DNA of 64,000 bases from Roseovarius carneus (GTDB lineage: Bacteria; Pseudomonadota; Alphaproteobacteria; Rhodobacterales; Rhodobacteraceae), in assembly GCF_020141465.1 (NCBI RefSeq), contig NZ_JAHSPD010000001.1:2524374-2588373 (forward strand), given 5' to 3'. Each line of letters opens with the position of its first letter. The first letter of the stretch is position 1. The position numbers and the translations under genes were made by a program. This document shows positions 31,260 through 39,571 of the stretch, in pieces. Under the pieces are notes generated by a model, which had not been told where the DNA came from, did not search any database, and was given only the letters and a program-made list of their open reading frames with translations.

Positions 31260-31385
31260 ATGCCCAATTCGAGCAACACCCCCCGCCCAGCGGCCAAAAC
31301 CCAAAGCGCAGGCTCCAAGTCGTCGCCCAAACGCGCGCCGCAATCCGCACCGCGCCAGATCATCACGGATTTCGCCAGCATCTGA
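31260..31385 (+). CDS. Small protein of 41 residues, unknown function
   Basis: A short frame with an almost ideal ribosome-binding site (AAGGAGG, 8 bp before the ATG). The peptide begins MPNSSNTPRPAAK, is rich in Ser, Pro, Ala, Lys and Gln over residues 1-33, and ends with a more ordered RQIITDFASI. It has no signal peptide or membrane segment. It lies in the 466-bp spacer between the mtkB and ndk terminators, so it would have its own transcript. I do not recognise a family; the case rests on the start signal and isolation. Confidence 0.5.
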   Translation: MPNSSNTPRPAAKTQSAGSKSSPKRAPQSAPRQIITDFASI

Positions 31386-31420
31386 TACTGGTGTGTGCGG
31401 CATGCTTTGCTGTGCAACGC

Positions 31421-31450
31421 AAAAAGGCAGCCCCTCACAGGACTGCCCTT
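31421..31450 (-). terminator. Intrinsic terminator of ndk
   Basis: On the minus strand GGCAG/CTGCC arms, with a further CCT/AGG pairing inside the loop, are followed by TTTTT. It lies 36-65 bp past the ndk stop. Confidence 0.75.
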
Positions 31451-31485
31451 AACAGGCCGTTACCGACCAATCTCCCGCTAGTGGC

Positions 31486-31908
31486 TTAGCCGACCAGCTC
31501 AAGCCCGGAGAAGAAATACGCGATCTCTTCTGCCGCCGTTTCAGGCGCGTCCGAGCCGTGGACCGAATTCTCGCCAACGCTCTCGGCGAAATCCGCACGC
31601 ACAGTGCCGGGGGCCGCATCGGCAGGGTTGGTCGCGCCCATAACTTCGCGGTTCTTGGCGATTGCGCCGTCCCCTTCCAGAACTTGCACAACCACCGGGC
31701 CAGAGGCCATGAAATCGCGCAGCTCGCCGAAGAAAGGCCGCTCGGCGTGGACCTTGTAGAACTCGCCCGCCTGCGCTGGGGTCAGGTGGATGCGCTTTTG
31801 GGCCACGATGCGCAGACCGGCCTCTTCGAACTTGGCGTTGATCTTGCCGGTCAGGTTGCGTTTGGTTGCATCGGGTTTGATGATGCTGAGCGTGCGTTCG
31901 GTCGCCAT
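31486..31908 (-). CDS. ndk: Nucleoside diphosphate kinase
   Basis: Transfers the gamma phosphate between nucleoside triphosphates and diphosphates through a phosphohistidine. The 140 residues begin [18 protein letters not shown]. The active-site block [16 protein letters not shown] follows NSVHGSD, whose His is the catalytic residue (about 117). [17 protein letters not shown] is also present. Length and motifs are those of bacterial Ndk. It is a single-gene unit with its own terminator, facing the ABC-F gene across 135 bp. Confidence 0.97.
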   Translation of the reverse strand: MATERTLSIIKPDATKRNLTGKINAKFEEAGLRIVAQKRIHLTPAQAGEFYKVHAERPFFGELRDFMASGPVVVQVLEGDGAIAKNREVMGATNPADAAPGTVRADFAESVGENSVHGSDAPETAAEEIAYFFSGLELVG

Positions 31909-32043
31909 GATATGCCTCTTTTGTTGAAAAGGGGGCCGAGCCTACGCCCTGCCCCGTGATGGATTGCGGCCCAGCTATCATGCGCGCCAAGCTATGAAAA
32001 GCGTGGATTGACGCCGGGCCCGCCTTGCGGCACTTGGGGCCTT

Positions 32044-33888
32044 ATGCTGCGTATCACAGATATCTCTTATTCCGTCGCGGGCCGCCCGCTGATCGAGAAT
32101 GCCACCGTCTCCATCCCCGATGGGCACAAGGTGGGCATTGTCGGGCGTAACGGCACGGGCAAAACCACGCTTTTCAAACTGATCCGGGGCGAATTGGTGC
32201 TGGATTCGGGCGAGATCACCATGCCCGCCCGCGCCCGCATTGGCGGCGTGGCCCAAGAGGTGCCGGGCAATAAGGTGAGCCTGATCGACACGGTTCTGGC
32301 CGCCGACAAGGAACGCGCCAGCCTGATGGAAGAGGCCGAAACGGCCCAGGACGCCGCCCGGATTTCCGAGATTCAGACCCGCCTTGCCGATATCGACGCA
32401 TGGGGCGCAGAGGCGCGTGCGGCCTCAATCCTCAAGGGACTGGGATTTGGCGACAAAGAACAACGCATGCCTTGCTCCGCCTTCTCGGGCGGGTGGCGGA
32501 TGCGCGTGGCCTTGGCCGCCGTTTTGTTCTCGCAGCCTGACCTGCTCTTGCTCGATGAGCCGACCAACTATCTCGATCTTGAGGGAGCGTTGTGGTTGGA
32601 GACATACCTCGCCAAATATCCCCATACGGTGCTGATCGTCAGCCATGATCGCGGCCTTCTGAACCGCGCCGTGGGCGAGATCCTGCATCTGGAGGATCGC
32701 AAACTTACGCTCTATAACGGCGGCTATGACACGTTTGCGCGGACCCGTGCCGCGCGTCTGGCCGCCGCCGAATCCGAGGCGCGCAAGCAAGACGCCCGCC
32801 GTGCCCACCTACAAAGCTTCGTGGACCGTTTCCGCGCCAAGGCGTCCAAGGCCGTACAGGCGCAATCACGCCTCAAGATGATCGAGAAGATGACCCCGAT
32901 CACCACCCCGCAAGAGGCAGCCCTCAAGAAATTCACCTTCCCCTCGCCCGAGGAGCTTTCGCCACCCATCATCTCCATGGAGGGCGCGTCCGTGGGCTAT
33001 GGCGAGACCACAATCCTGTCACGGCTCAACCTGCGCATAGATCAGGATGACCGGATCGCGCTGCTGGGCACCAATGGTGAGGGCAAATCGACCTTGTCGA
33101 AGATGCTCGCAGGCAAGCTGGAGCGGATGACCGGCGCGATGACCACCTCCTCAAAACTCCGCGTGGGCTATTTCGCGCAGCATCAGGTGGAGGAGTTGCA
33201 TGTCGATGAGACGCCCATCGACCATATCCGCCGCCTGCGCCCCACGGAAACGCCCGCGCGGCTTCGCGCACGGCTGGGTGGCTTTGGCATCGGGGCCGAA
33301 CAGGCGGAAACGCTTGTTGGCAAGCTTTCGGGCGGGCAAAAAGCGCGTCTGTCGCTTATGCTGGCCACGATTGATGCGCCGCATATGCTAATCCTGGATG
33401 AGCCGACCAACCACCTCGATATCGAGAGCCGTGAGGCGCTTGTTGAGGCCTTAACCGCCTATAGCGGTGCGGTGATCCTCGTGAGCCACGATATGCACCT
33501 TCTCAGCCTCGTGGCAGACCGGCTCTGGCTGGTTAAGGACGGGCGCGTGGCGCCATATGAGGGCGATCTGGAAAGCTACCGCGCGATGCTTCTGGCCTCT
33601 GACACGCCGATGAAAAAGCCCAAAGAGGCCAAGCCCAAACGCCCCTCGCGCGACGCCATTCTGGCCCTGCGGGCGGACGTTAAGAAATGCGAGCAGCGCG
33701 TTGAAAAGCTGAATGAAATGGGTGACAAGCTGGCCAAGAAGCTGGCTGATCCGCGCATGTATGATGATGGTAAATCCGACGAGGCGGCCGTGTGGCAACG
33801 CAAATATTCAGAAGTGATGGATGCGCAAGAACGCGCCGAGGCGATGTGGGTCAAAGCGCTCGAAAAGCTGGAGAAGGCCGAGGCCTGA
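32044..33888 (+). CDS. ABC-F family ATP-binding protein
   Basis: A 614-residue soluble protein with two ABC domains and no membrane segment, of the ABC-F class that acts at the ribosome. Walker A motifs are GRNGTGKTT (about 31-39) and GTNGEGKST (about 345). Signatures are FSGGWRMRVALA and LSGGQKARLSL, each followed by LLLDEPTN or LILDEPTN. The charged linker between domains and a coiled-coil C-terminus (residues 535-614, Lys/Glu rich) are typical of Uup/YheS-like members. The ATG at 32044 gives a start MLRITDIS directly at the first domain. Confidence 0.9.
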   Translation: MLRITDISYSVAGRPLIENATVSIPDGHKVGIVGRNGTGKTTLFKLIRGELVLDSGEITMPARARIGGVAQEVPGNKVSLIDTVLAADKERASLMEEAETAQDAARISEIQTRLADIDAWGAEARAASILKGLGFGDKEQRMPCSAFSGGWRMRVALAAVLFSQPDLLLLDEPTNYLDLEGALWLETYLAKYPHTVLIVSHDRGLLNRAVGEILHLEDRKLTLYNGGYDTFARTRAARLAAAESEARKQDARRAHLQSFVDRFRAKASKAVQAQSRLKMIEKMTPITTPQEAALKKFTFPSPEELSPPIISMEGASVGYGETTILSRLNLRIDQDDRIALLGTNGEGKSTLSKMLAGKLERMTGAMTTSSKLRVGYFAQHQVEELHVDETPIDHIRRLRPTETPARLRARLGGFGIGAEQAETLVGKLSGGQKARLSLMLATIDAPHMLILDEPTNHLDIESREALVEALTAYSGAVILVSHDMHLLSLVADRLWLVKDGRVAPYEGDLESYRAMLLASDTPMKKPKEAKPKRPSRDAILALRADVKKCEQRVEKLNEMGDKLAKKLADPRMYDDGKSDEAAVWQRKYSEVMDAQERAEAMWVKALEKLEKAEA

Positions 33889-33928
33889 GCCTGCTTGACT
33901 TCCAAGCCTTCGGGCGCGAGGGAGGGTG

Positions 33929-34546
33929 ATGGACACCGCCTTTCTCATCACCACGTTCGTCACGCTTTTCATCATCGTCGATCCCATTGCGCTGACGCCG
34001 ATGTTCGTGGCGTTGACCCGAGGGCTGACGCCCGCGCAGCGCCGCACGATTGGCCTACGCGCCTGTCTCGCGGCGGCGGCGATCCTTACGGTCTTTGCGC
34101 TGGCGGGCGAAGCTGTGCTGAATTTCATCGGCATTTCCATGCCCGCCTTTCGCATCGCGGGGGGGATTTTGCTCTTTCTCACAGCGCTTGAAATGCTGTT
34201 TGAGCGCCGCTCCCAGCGGCGGGAGGATCAGGCGGATCTCGATGATTTCCCTGATCCGTCGATCTTTCCTCTGGCCATCCCCCTTCTGGCCGGGCCGGGC
34301 GCGATTGCCTCGGTGATCCTTTTGGTGGGCGAGGCGCCGGGCTATGTCGGCACGATATCGGTGCTGGGCGTGCTCTTTGCGGTGCTGGCCATCGTGTTTG
34401 TTTTCTTTCTCAGCGCGGGCCTGCTGGAGCGTGGCTTGGGCAAGACGGGCATCAACATCGTCACCCGCCTTTTCGGGATGCTTTTGGCCGCACTTGCGGT
34501 GCAATTCGTCCTCGACGGGTTGCGCGGATTTGGCATTGCAGGCTAG
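33929..34546 (+). CDS. MarC family integral membrane protein
   Basis: A 205-residue inner-membrane protein with about six hydrophobic segments and the MarC/NAAT pattern: IVDPIALTPMFVALTRG near the N-terminus, IAGGILLFLTALEMLF, then FPLAIPLLAGPGAIASVILL and the C-terminal NIVTRLFGMLLAALAVQFVLDGL. A polar loop (RRSQRREDQADLDD) divides the two halves. The transport substrate of MarC proteins is not settled. I chose the ATG at 33929 over the preceding GTG. Confidence 0.9.
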   Translation: MDTAFLITTFVTLFIIVDPIALTPMFVALTRGLTPAQRRTIGLRACLAAAAILTVFALAGEAVLNFIGISMPAFRIAGGILLFLTALEMLFERRSQRREDQADLDDFPDPSIFPLAIPLLAGPGAIASVILLVGEAPGYVGTISVLGVLFAVLAIVFVFFLSAGLLERGLGKTGINIVTRLFGMLLAALAVQFVLDGLRGFGIAG

Positions 34547-34597
34547 GCGCAGGGGCCGCCCGGACCTATATGGCCCTTAACGCGCAAGGAGAGGCCC

Positions 34598-35179
34598 ATG
34601 GACAGTATCGACACGGCACAGCTCATTTACCTCTCGCTTTTGGGCGGGGCGATTGTCTTTTGGTTTTTGGTGGCCAATCGCGGGCAGATGGGCAAAGTGC
34701 TGCAAGGTGCGGTGATGTGGGGGCTGCTTTTCATCGCCGTGATCGCGGCCTACGGGCTCTGGGGCGATATCCAGACCACGGTGCAACCGCGCCAGACCGT
34801 CTCGGCTGATGCGGGACAGATCATCCTGCCGCGCGGCGCGGGGGGGCATTATTTCCTTGAGGCCGAGGTAAACGGCGTAGCCATGCGCTTTGTCGTGGAT
34901 ACCGGTGCGACCCATGTGGTGCTGAGCCAAGAGGACGCGGCGCGCATTGGGTTTGACCCGGACGCGCTGACATATTTCGGCACAGCGCAAACCGCCAATG
35001 GGATCGTGCGCACGGCACCTGTGGAGATCGACACGATCACCATCGGAGATCTGACCGATCGCGGTGTGCGCGCTGTGGTGAATGAAGGAGACCTCTTTGA
35101 GTCGCTGCTCGGCATGAGCTATCTTGAGCGTTTCTCAAACATTCAGATCGCGAATGATCGGCTAATCCTGACAAGGTAA
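34598..35179 (+). CDS. Membrane-anchored retropepsin-like aspartic protease
   Basis: A 193-residue protein with two N-terminal hydrophobic segments (about 10-25 and 38-55) followed by a single-domain retropepsin (about 75-193). The catalytic Asp is in FVVDTGATHVVLS near residue 99. The second family element is LLGMSYLERFS. This is the TIGR02281-type clan AA protease found across alphaproteobacteria; its substrates are unknown. It is convergent with holC (10 bp between stops). Confidence 0.87.
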   Translation: MDSIDTAQLIYLSLLGGAIVFWFLVANRGQMGKVLQGAVMWGLLFIAVIAAYGLWGDIQTTVQPRQTVSADAGQIILPRGAGGHYFLEAEVNGVAMRFVVDTGATHVVLSQEDAARIGFDPDALTYFGTAQTANGIVRTAPVEIDTITIGDLTDRGVRAVVNEGDLFESLLGMSYLERFSNIQIANDRLILTR

Positions 35180-35189
35180 AGGTCGACTC

Positions 35190-35657
35190 TCAAGCCCCAG
35201 CTTTCTCGGCCTTTTTCTCCCAGCGCCCACTTTCCTCGGACCAGTATTGCGCGGCGCATCCGGCATCGGTCAGCGCCTTCCATTGTCCGCGCGCATGATC
35301 AAGCGCCGCAGGATCATTGCCATCAAAGAGCACGCAAACCCGCTCCATCCGGCCCACCTCATCCGCCGTCACATCCGCCCCATCGACCGCCATCAGACAG
35401 ACCGCGCCGTTGGCCGCCTCGGGTCCGGTGGTCAGCAACACGGGCTGATCGGCGGCATGGGGCGATGTGGCCAGCCCATGCGGCAAGAACCCCTCCTCCG
35501 GGCCGCGCCAAAGCTGCGCATCAAGCCACTCCATCCGCGCCGTATCGCACCCCCGGACCGCCACACGCCAGCCCGCGCCGCGCGCCTTATCCAGAAGCAT
35601 CGGCAAGGTCGCCTCCAGCGGTCGCCGCGTCAGGTGATAGAAATACGCAGCCCCCAT
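35190..35657 (-). CDS. holC: DNA polymerase III subunit chi
   Basis: The clamp-loader-associated subunit that binds SSB. The 155 residues begin MGAAYFYHLTRRPLEATLP, the HolC N-terminus. The PHGLATSPHAADQPVLLTT stretch and the C-terminal ARGQWKALTDAGCAAQYWSEE pattern also match the family. It starts at the pepA stop with a one-base overlap, the common alphaproteobacterial pepA-holC pair. Its partner SSB is encoded at 7.4 kb. Confidence 0.92.
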   Translation of the reverse strand: MGAAYFYHLTRRPLEATLPMLLDKARGAGWRVAVRGCDTARMEWLDAQLWRGPEEGFLPHGLATSPHAADQPVLLTTGPEAANGAVCLMAVDGADVTADEVGRMERVCVLFDGNDPAALDHARGQWKALTDAGCAAQYWSEESGRWEKKAEKAGA

Positions 35658-37129
35658 CAGCCCTCCAGCATATCCGCCACCAGCCGGTTAAGCGCCATCA
35701 CACCCCAGCCGCTCGCCCCTTTGGGCGCATAGGCCGTATCGGCCTTGACCGAGGCCACCCCCGCGATGTCCAGGTGCATCCACGGCACACCATCTTGCAC
35801 GAAGCGCAACAGGAATTGCGCCGCTGTGATGGAGCCTGCATCGCGCCCGCCCACGTTTTTCATGTCCGCGATATTGCTCTTGATCATATCATCATAGGCC
35901 TGCCCCATCGGCATCCGCCACGCGCCCTCGCCCTCGGCCTCAGACGCCTTCAAGAACGCCCGGCTCAGATCATCATCATTGGAGAAAACACCCGCGTTTT
36001 CATGGCCAAGCCCTACGATGATCGCGCCCGTCAGGGTGGCCAGATCAATCATAGCGCGCGGTTTGTAGGTCTCTTGCGCATACCACATCACATCCGCCAA
36101 AACGAGACGACCTTCGGCGTCGGTGTTGATCACCTCAACCGTGTCGCCCTTCATGGAGGTCACGACATCGCCGGGCCGCGTCGCACGGTCCGAGGGCATG
36201 TTCTCAACGAGGCCCACAAGGCCCACGACATTGGCCTTGGCCTTGCGCAGCGCCAGCGTGCGCAACGCGCCCGCCACAACGCCCGCGCCACCCATATCCA
36301 TGGTCATGTCTTCCATGCCGCCTGCGGGTTTGAGGCTGATCCCGCCCGTATCAAAGACCACGCCCTTACCGACCAGAGCCAGCGGTGCCTCGCCTTTGGC
36401 ACCCCCCATCCATTCCATCACCGCGACCTTGGAGGGGCTGATCGAGCCGTGGCCCACACTCAGCAAACATCCCATGCCGAGCTTTTCCAGCTCTGCCTCC
36501 TCCATGATCTTCACCTTGAGGCCAAGCGCCTCCATATCCTTGATCCGCTTGGCAAATTCCGTGGTGGTGAGGTGGTTGGCAGGCTCGCTCACCAGATCGC
36601 GGGTGAAAAACACACCCTCGGCCACGGCGCTCACGCTGGCGGCGCTGACCTCCTCGGGCTTGGCCACCTGCACGGTGATCCCTTGCATCTCGTCGACCTC
36701 AGCGGTCTTGCGCGCCGAGAACGTATAGGCGCGCAGCACAGCACCCAGCGCCAGATCCTCGGCCCGGCGCACCGCACCCGCAAGGATCAACATCGGCCCC
36801 ATGCCCTTCACCTTGCCCAGCGCCGCGCCCGCCTTGCGCGCCTCCACAGGTTTCGCGCCGCGCTCAACGCAGAGCACATCCACCGCTTCGGCCTTCATGC
36901 CCGCCGGCCAAGCCAGCGTTTTTACATCGCCTGATTTGGCCTTCTCCAGCGCCCCGCTCTCTATCATCCGCGCCAGCGCGCCCTTCGTGAGCCGGTTCAC
37001 CCGGCGCGCAGCAGGGTCAAGCTTGCCATCCTTGCCCACGCACACGGCCACACGGCCCTCCGCCTCGGCAATGGCGTCGAGATCGGCGGCGGTCACGGTG
37101 AGGGCGGCGATAGGGGTTTGGGGGCTCAT
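35657..37129 (-). CDS. pepA: Leucyl aminopeptidase (M17)
   Basis: A dimetal exopeptidase, hexameric in the cytosol. The ATG at 37129 behind AAGGAGA gives 490 residues. Upstream sequence is discounted because it reads through the lptF promoter region. The M17 core contains VGKGVVFDTGGISLKP, DMGGAGVVAG, NTDAEGRLVLADVMWYAQ (metal ligands and catalytic Arg), LATLTGAIIVGLG, and a C-terminal HLDIAGVA. Length fits the family. It is divergent from the lptF chain with a 217-bp spacer. Confidence 0.95.
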   Translation of the reverse strand: MSPQTPIAALTVTAADLDAIAEAEGRVAVCVGKDGKLDPAARRVNRLTKGALARMIESGALEKAKSGDVKTLAWPAGMKAEAVDVLCVERGAKPVEARKAGAALGKVKGMGPMLILAGAVRRAEDLALGAVLRAYTFSARKTAEVDEMQGITVQVAKPEEVSAASVSAVAEGVFFTRDLVSEPANHLTTTEFAKRIKDMEALGLKVKIMEEAELEKLGMGCLLSVGHGSISPSKVAVMEWMGGAKGEAPLALVGKGVVFDTGGISLKPAGGMEDMTMDMGGAGVVAGALRTLALRKAKANVVGLVGLVENMPSDRATRPGDVVTSMKGDTVEVINTDAEGRLVLADVMWYAQETYKPRAMIDLATLTGAIIVGLGHENAGVFSNDDDLSRAFLKASEAEGEGAWRMPMGQAYDDMIKSNIADMKNVGGRDAGSITAAQFLLRFVQDGVPWMHLDIAGVASVKADTAYAPKGASGWGVMALNRLVADMLEG

Positions 37130-37346
37130 GAAGCGTCTCCTTGCTGGATGTCCGACCTGTGTCAGGCCTGTATCGAACCCTCCAGATAGCGCGGGGTCCG
37201 GGCGCGCCCAATAGGGATCATTTCGCGACGATGTGCAATCCCGGGCGCAGCACCCCGCGCACCCAAGCGCTTCGCGCGATATTGGTGTTTTCCAATGCCG
37301 CCGATTACGATAAGTTCCCACTAGATATGGGGGATAGGAGACAGGT

Positions 37347-38483
37347 GTGACCAGATTCGACCGCTACATGCTGTCGCAATTCATGGTGCTCTTCGGATTC
37401 TTCGCACTGGTTCTGGTATCCATCTTCTGGATCAACAAAGCGGTGCGCATGTTCGACCGGTTGATCAGCGATGGTCAGTCTACTTGGGTATTCTTGGAAT
37501 TCACGGCGCTGACGCTTCCGGGCGTGATCGGTGTTGTGCTGCCCATCGCGGCCTTTGCCGGTGCGGTCTATGTCACCAACCGTCTCAGCACCGAATCCGA
37601 GCTTACGGTGATGCAGGCCACCGGCTATTCTCCGTGGCGCATGGCGCGGCCCGTGGTGTTTTACGGGCTGATCATTGCGGTGATGATGTCGGCTCTGGCC
37701 CATTACCTTATCCCCACAAGCCTCGCCCAGCTCGAAGAGCGGCGCATTGAGGTCTCGCGCAACGTCACGGCCAAGCTCTTGACCGAAGGGGAGTTTTTGC
37801 ACCCCGCCAATGGCGTGACCTTCTATATCCGCGAAATCAGCCCTGAGGGGGAACTGCGCGATGTGTTCCTGTCGGACCGCCGCAACCCCGACACGGCGGT
37901 GACCTACACCTCCGCTCAGGCCTATCTTGTGCAGGAAGGCGGCGGGACCAAGCTGGTGATGATCAACGGGCTGGCCCAGAGCCTTGCGCGCGAGGGTCAG
38001 CGGCTCTTTACCACCACGTTTGAGGATTTCTCCTACGATATCTCGGCGCTGGTCTCTAACAGTGCGGCCAATCTCGACAGGATCGCCTTTGCCAGCACAT
38101 GGGACCTGATCACAAACCCGCGCGCCGTGGCCGAGCGCACCAATGTGAGCCACGCGCAAGCGCTGAGTGTGCTGCACACCCGCTTTACCAGCGCGCTGAT
38201 GTGCGTGATCGCGGCCCTTGTGGGATTCGCCACGCTTCTCTTGGGCAGCTACAGCCGCTTCGGCGTCTGGCGCCAAATCCTGACAGCGTTTATCCTTCTG
38301 GTCGGGCTGAAGCTGGTTGAGGGGGCTGTTGCGGGCCCCGTGCTTGGGGCCGCAGCGCTCTGGCCGCTTCTCTACCTGCCTGTTATGGGTGGGATCGGTC
38401 TGAGTGTGGCCCTTCTTTATCTCGCGGCCCATCCTGGCATGTTGCGCCGTCTGCTACCGCACCGCAGGGAGAGTGTCGCATGA
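37347..38483 (+). CDS. lptF: LPS export ABC transporter permease LptF
   Basis: Inner-membrane permease of the LptB2FG complex that extracts lipopolysaccharide. The 378 residues use a GTG start after AGGAGACAG. The order is an N-terminal membrane helix pair, GVIGVVLPIAAFAGAVYVTNRLSTESELTVMQATG with the coupling helix, a periplasmic domain (about 130-265), and three C-terminal helices. It is the first gene of a tightly overlapped chain with lptG, lptD and surA and is divergent from pepA. Confidence 0.94.
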   Translation: MTRFDRYMLSQFMVLFGFFALVLVSIFWINKAVRMFDRLISDGQSTWVFLEFTALTLPGVIGVVLPIAAFAGAVYVTNRLSTESELTVMQATGYSPWRMARPVVFYGLIIAVMMSALAHYLIPTSLAQLEERRIEVSRNVTAKLLTEGEFLHPANGVTFYIREISPEGELRDVFLSDRRNPDTAVTYTSAQAYLVQEGGGTKLVMINGLAQSLAREGQRLFTTTFEDFSYDISALVSNSAANLDRIAFASTWDLITNPRAVAERTNVSHAQALSVLHTRFTSALMCVIAALVGFATLLLGSYSRFGVWRQILTAFILLVGLKLVEGAVAGPVLGAAALWPLLYLPVMGGIGLSVALLYLAAHPGMLRRLLPHRRESVA

Positions 38484-39571
38484 CCCTGCATTACTATTTC
38501 GCGCGCAAGTTTCTGTGGACCTTCTTCGGGATCACCATGATCTTCGTCGTGCTTTTGGCGCTCATTGATCTGGTGGACGAACTTCAGGACTTTCCCGACC
38601 TGCCGTTTCTCGATGTGCTTGAGGTCGTGCTGCTGAACTTGCCTCATGCCAATTACGAGATCCTGCCGCTGGTGCTGATCCTCGCCTCGGTCGCCCTGTT
38701 CGTGCGCCTCGCGCGCAGTTCGGAGCTTGTGGTGCTGCGCGCCTCCGGGCGCTCGGGGCTGGTGGGGCTGATGGCACCGGTGATCATGGCCGGGATGATC
38801 GGCGTGGTGGGGGTGACGGTCTTCAACCCGATCGTGGCCGCATCGTCCAAACGCTATAATGATCTGGTCAACGGGCATCTGAACATGGGCCAAAGCATTC
38901 TGGCCATCGCCTCCGAGGGGCTGTGGCTGCGGCAGGGCAACGCGTTTGGCCAAACAGTGATCCATGCCGCGCGGGCAAGCTCGGATGTGACCGTGCTTTA
39001 TGACACCACGTTCATCTCCTTCTCTCCCGAGGGCGAGCCATTGCGCCGCATCACCGCAAAGAGCGCACGTCTGGGCGATGGGGAATGGGTGCTGAGCAGT
39101 GCCAAGCTCTGGGATCTGGGGGCCTTGCGCAACCCCGAGGCCGAAGCGCGCCGGATGGAGCAGCTTAGCATGCCGTCGCCATTGACGCGCGACCGGATCA
39201 TCGACAGTTTCGGCAAGCCGGAATACATCTCGCTCTGGGATCTGCCGAAGTTCATAACGCAGCTTGAAGAGGCCGGGTTCTCCGCGCGCCGCTATGCGGT
39301 CTGGTTCCAGATGGAGCTGGCACGCCCCCTGTTTCTCATGGCCCTTGTTCTAGTGGCTTCGGCCTTCACCATGCGCCACGGGCGCACCACGAATACCGGG
39401 GTTTCGGTGCTCACCGCGATCATGCTGGGGTTTACGCTGCATTACGTGCGCAACTTCGCGCAAGTGCTGGGCGAAAACGGTCAGATCCCCGTGATCCTTG
39501 CGGCCTGGGCGCCGCCGATTGCGTCCTTCCTGCTGGCGATGGGCCTGTTGCTCCATACGGAGGAGGGATGA
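38480..39571 (+). CDS. lptG: LPS export ABC transporter permease LptG
   Basis: Partner permease of LptF. The 363 residues have the same layout: helix 1 from about residue 11, LPHANYEILPLVLILASVALF, the RSSELVVLRASGRS coupling element, a periplasmic domain and a C-terminal trio of helices ending MGLLLHTEEG. The start overlaps the lptF stop by four bases. LptF and LptG bind the ATPase LptB, which is not in the window. Confidence 0.94.
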   Translation: MTLHYYFARKFLWTFFGITMIFVVLLALIDLVDELQDFPDLPFLDVLEVVLLNLPHANYEILPLVLILASVALFVRLARSSELVVLRASGRSGLVGLMAPVIMAGMIGVVGVTVFNPIVAASSKRYNDLVNGHLNMGQSILAIASEGLWLRQGNAFGQTVIHAARASSDVTVLYDTTFISFSPEGEPLRRITAKSARLGDGEWVLSSAKLWDLGALRNPEAEARRMEQLSMPSPLTRDRIIDSFGKPEYISLWDLPKFITQLEEAGFSARRYAVWFQMELARPLFLMALVLVASAFTMRHGRTTNTGVSVLTAIMLGFTLHYVRNFAQVLGENGQIPVILAAWAPPIASFLLAMGLLLHTEEG

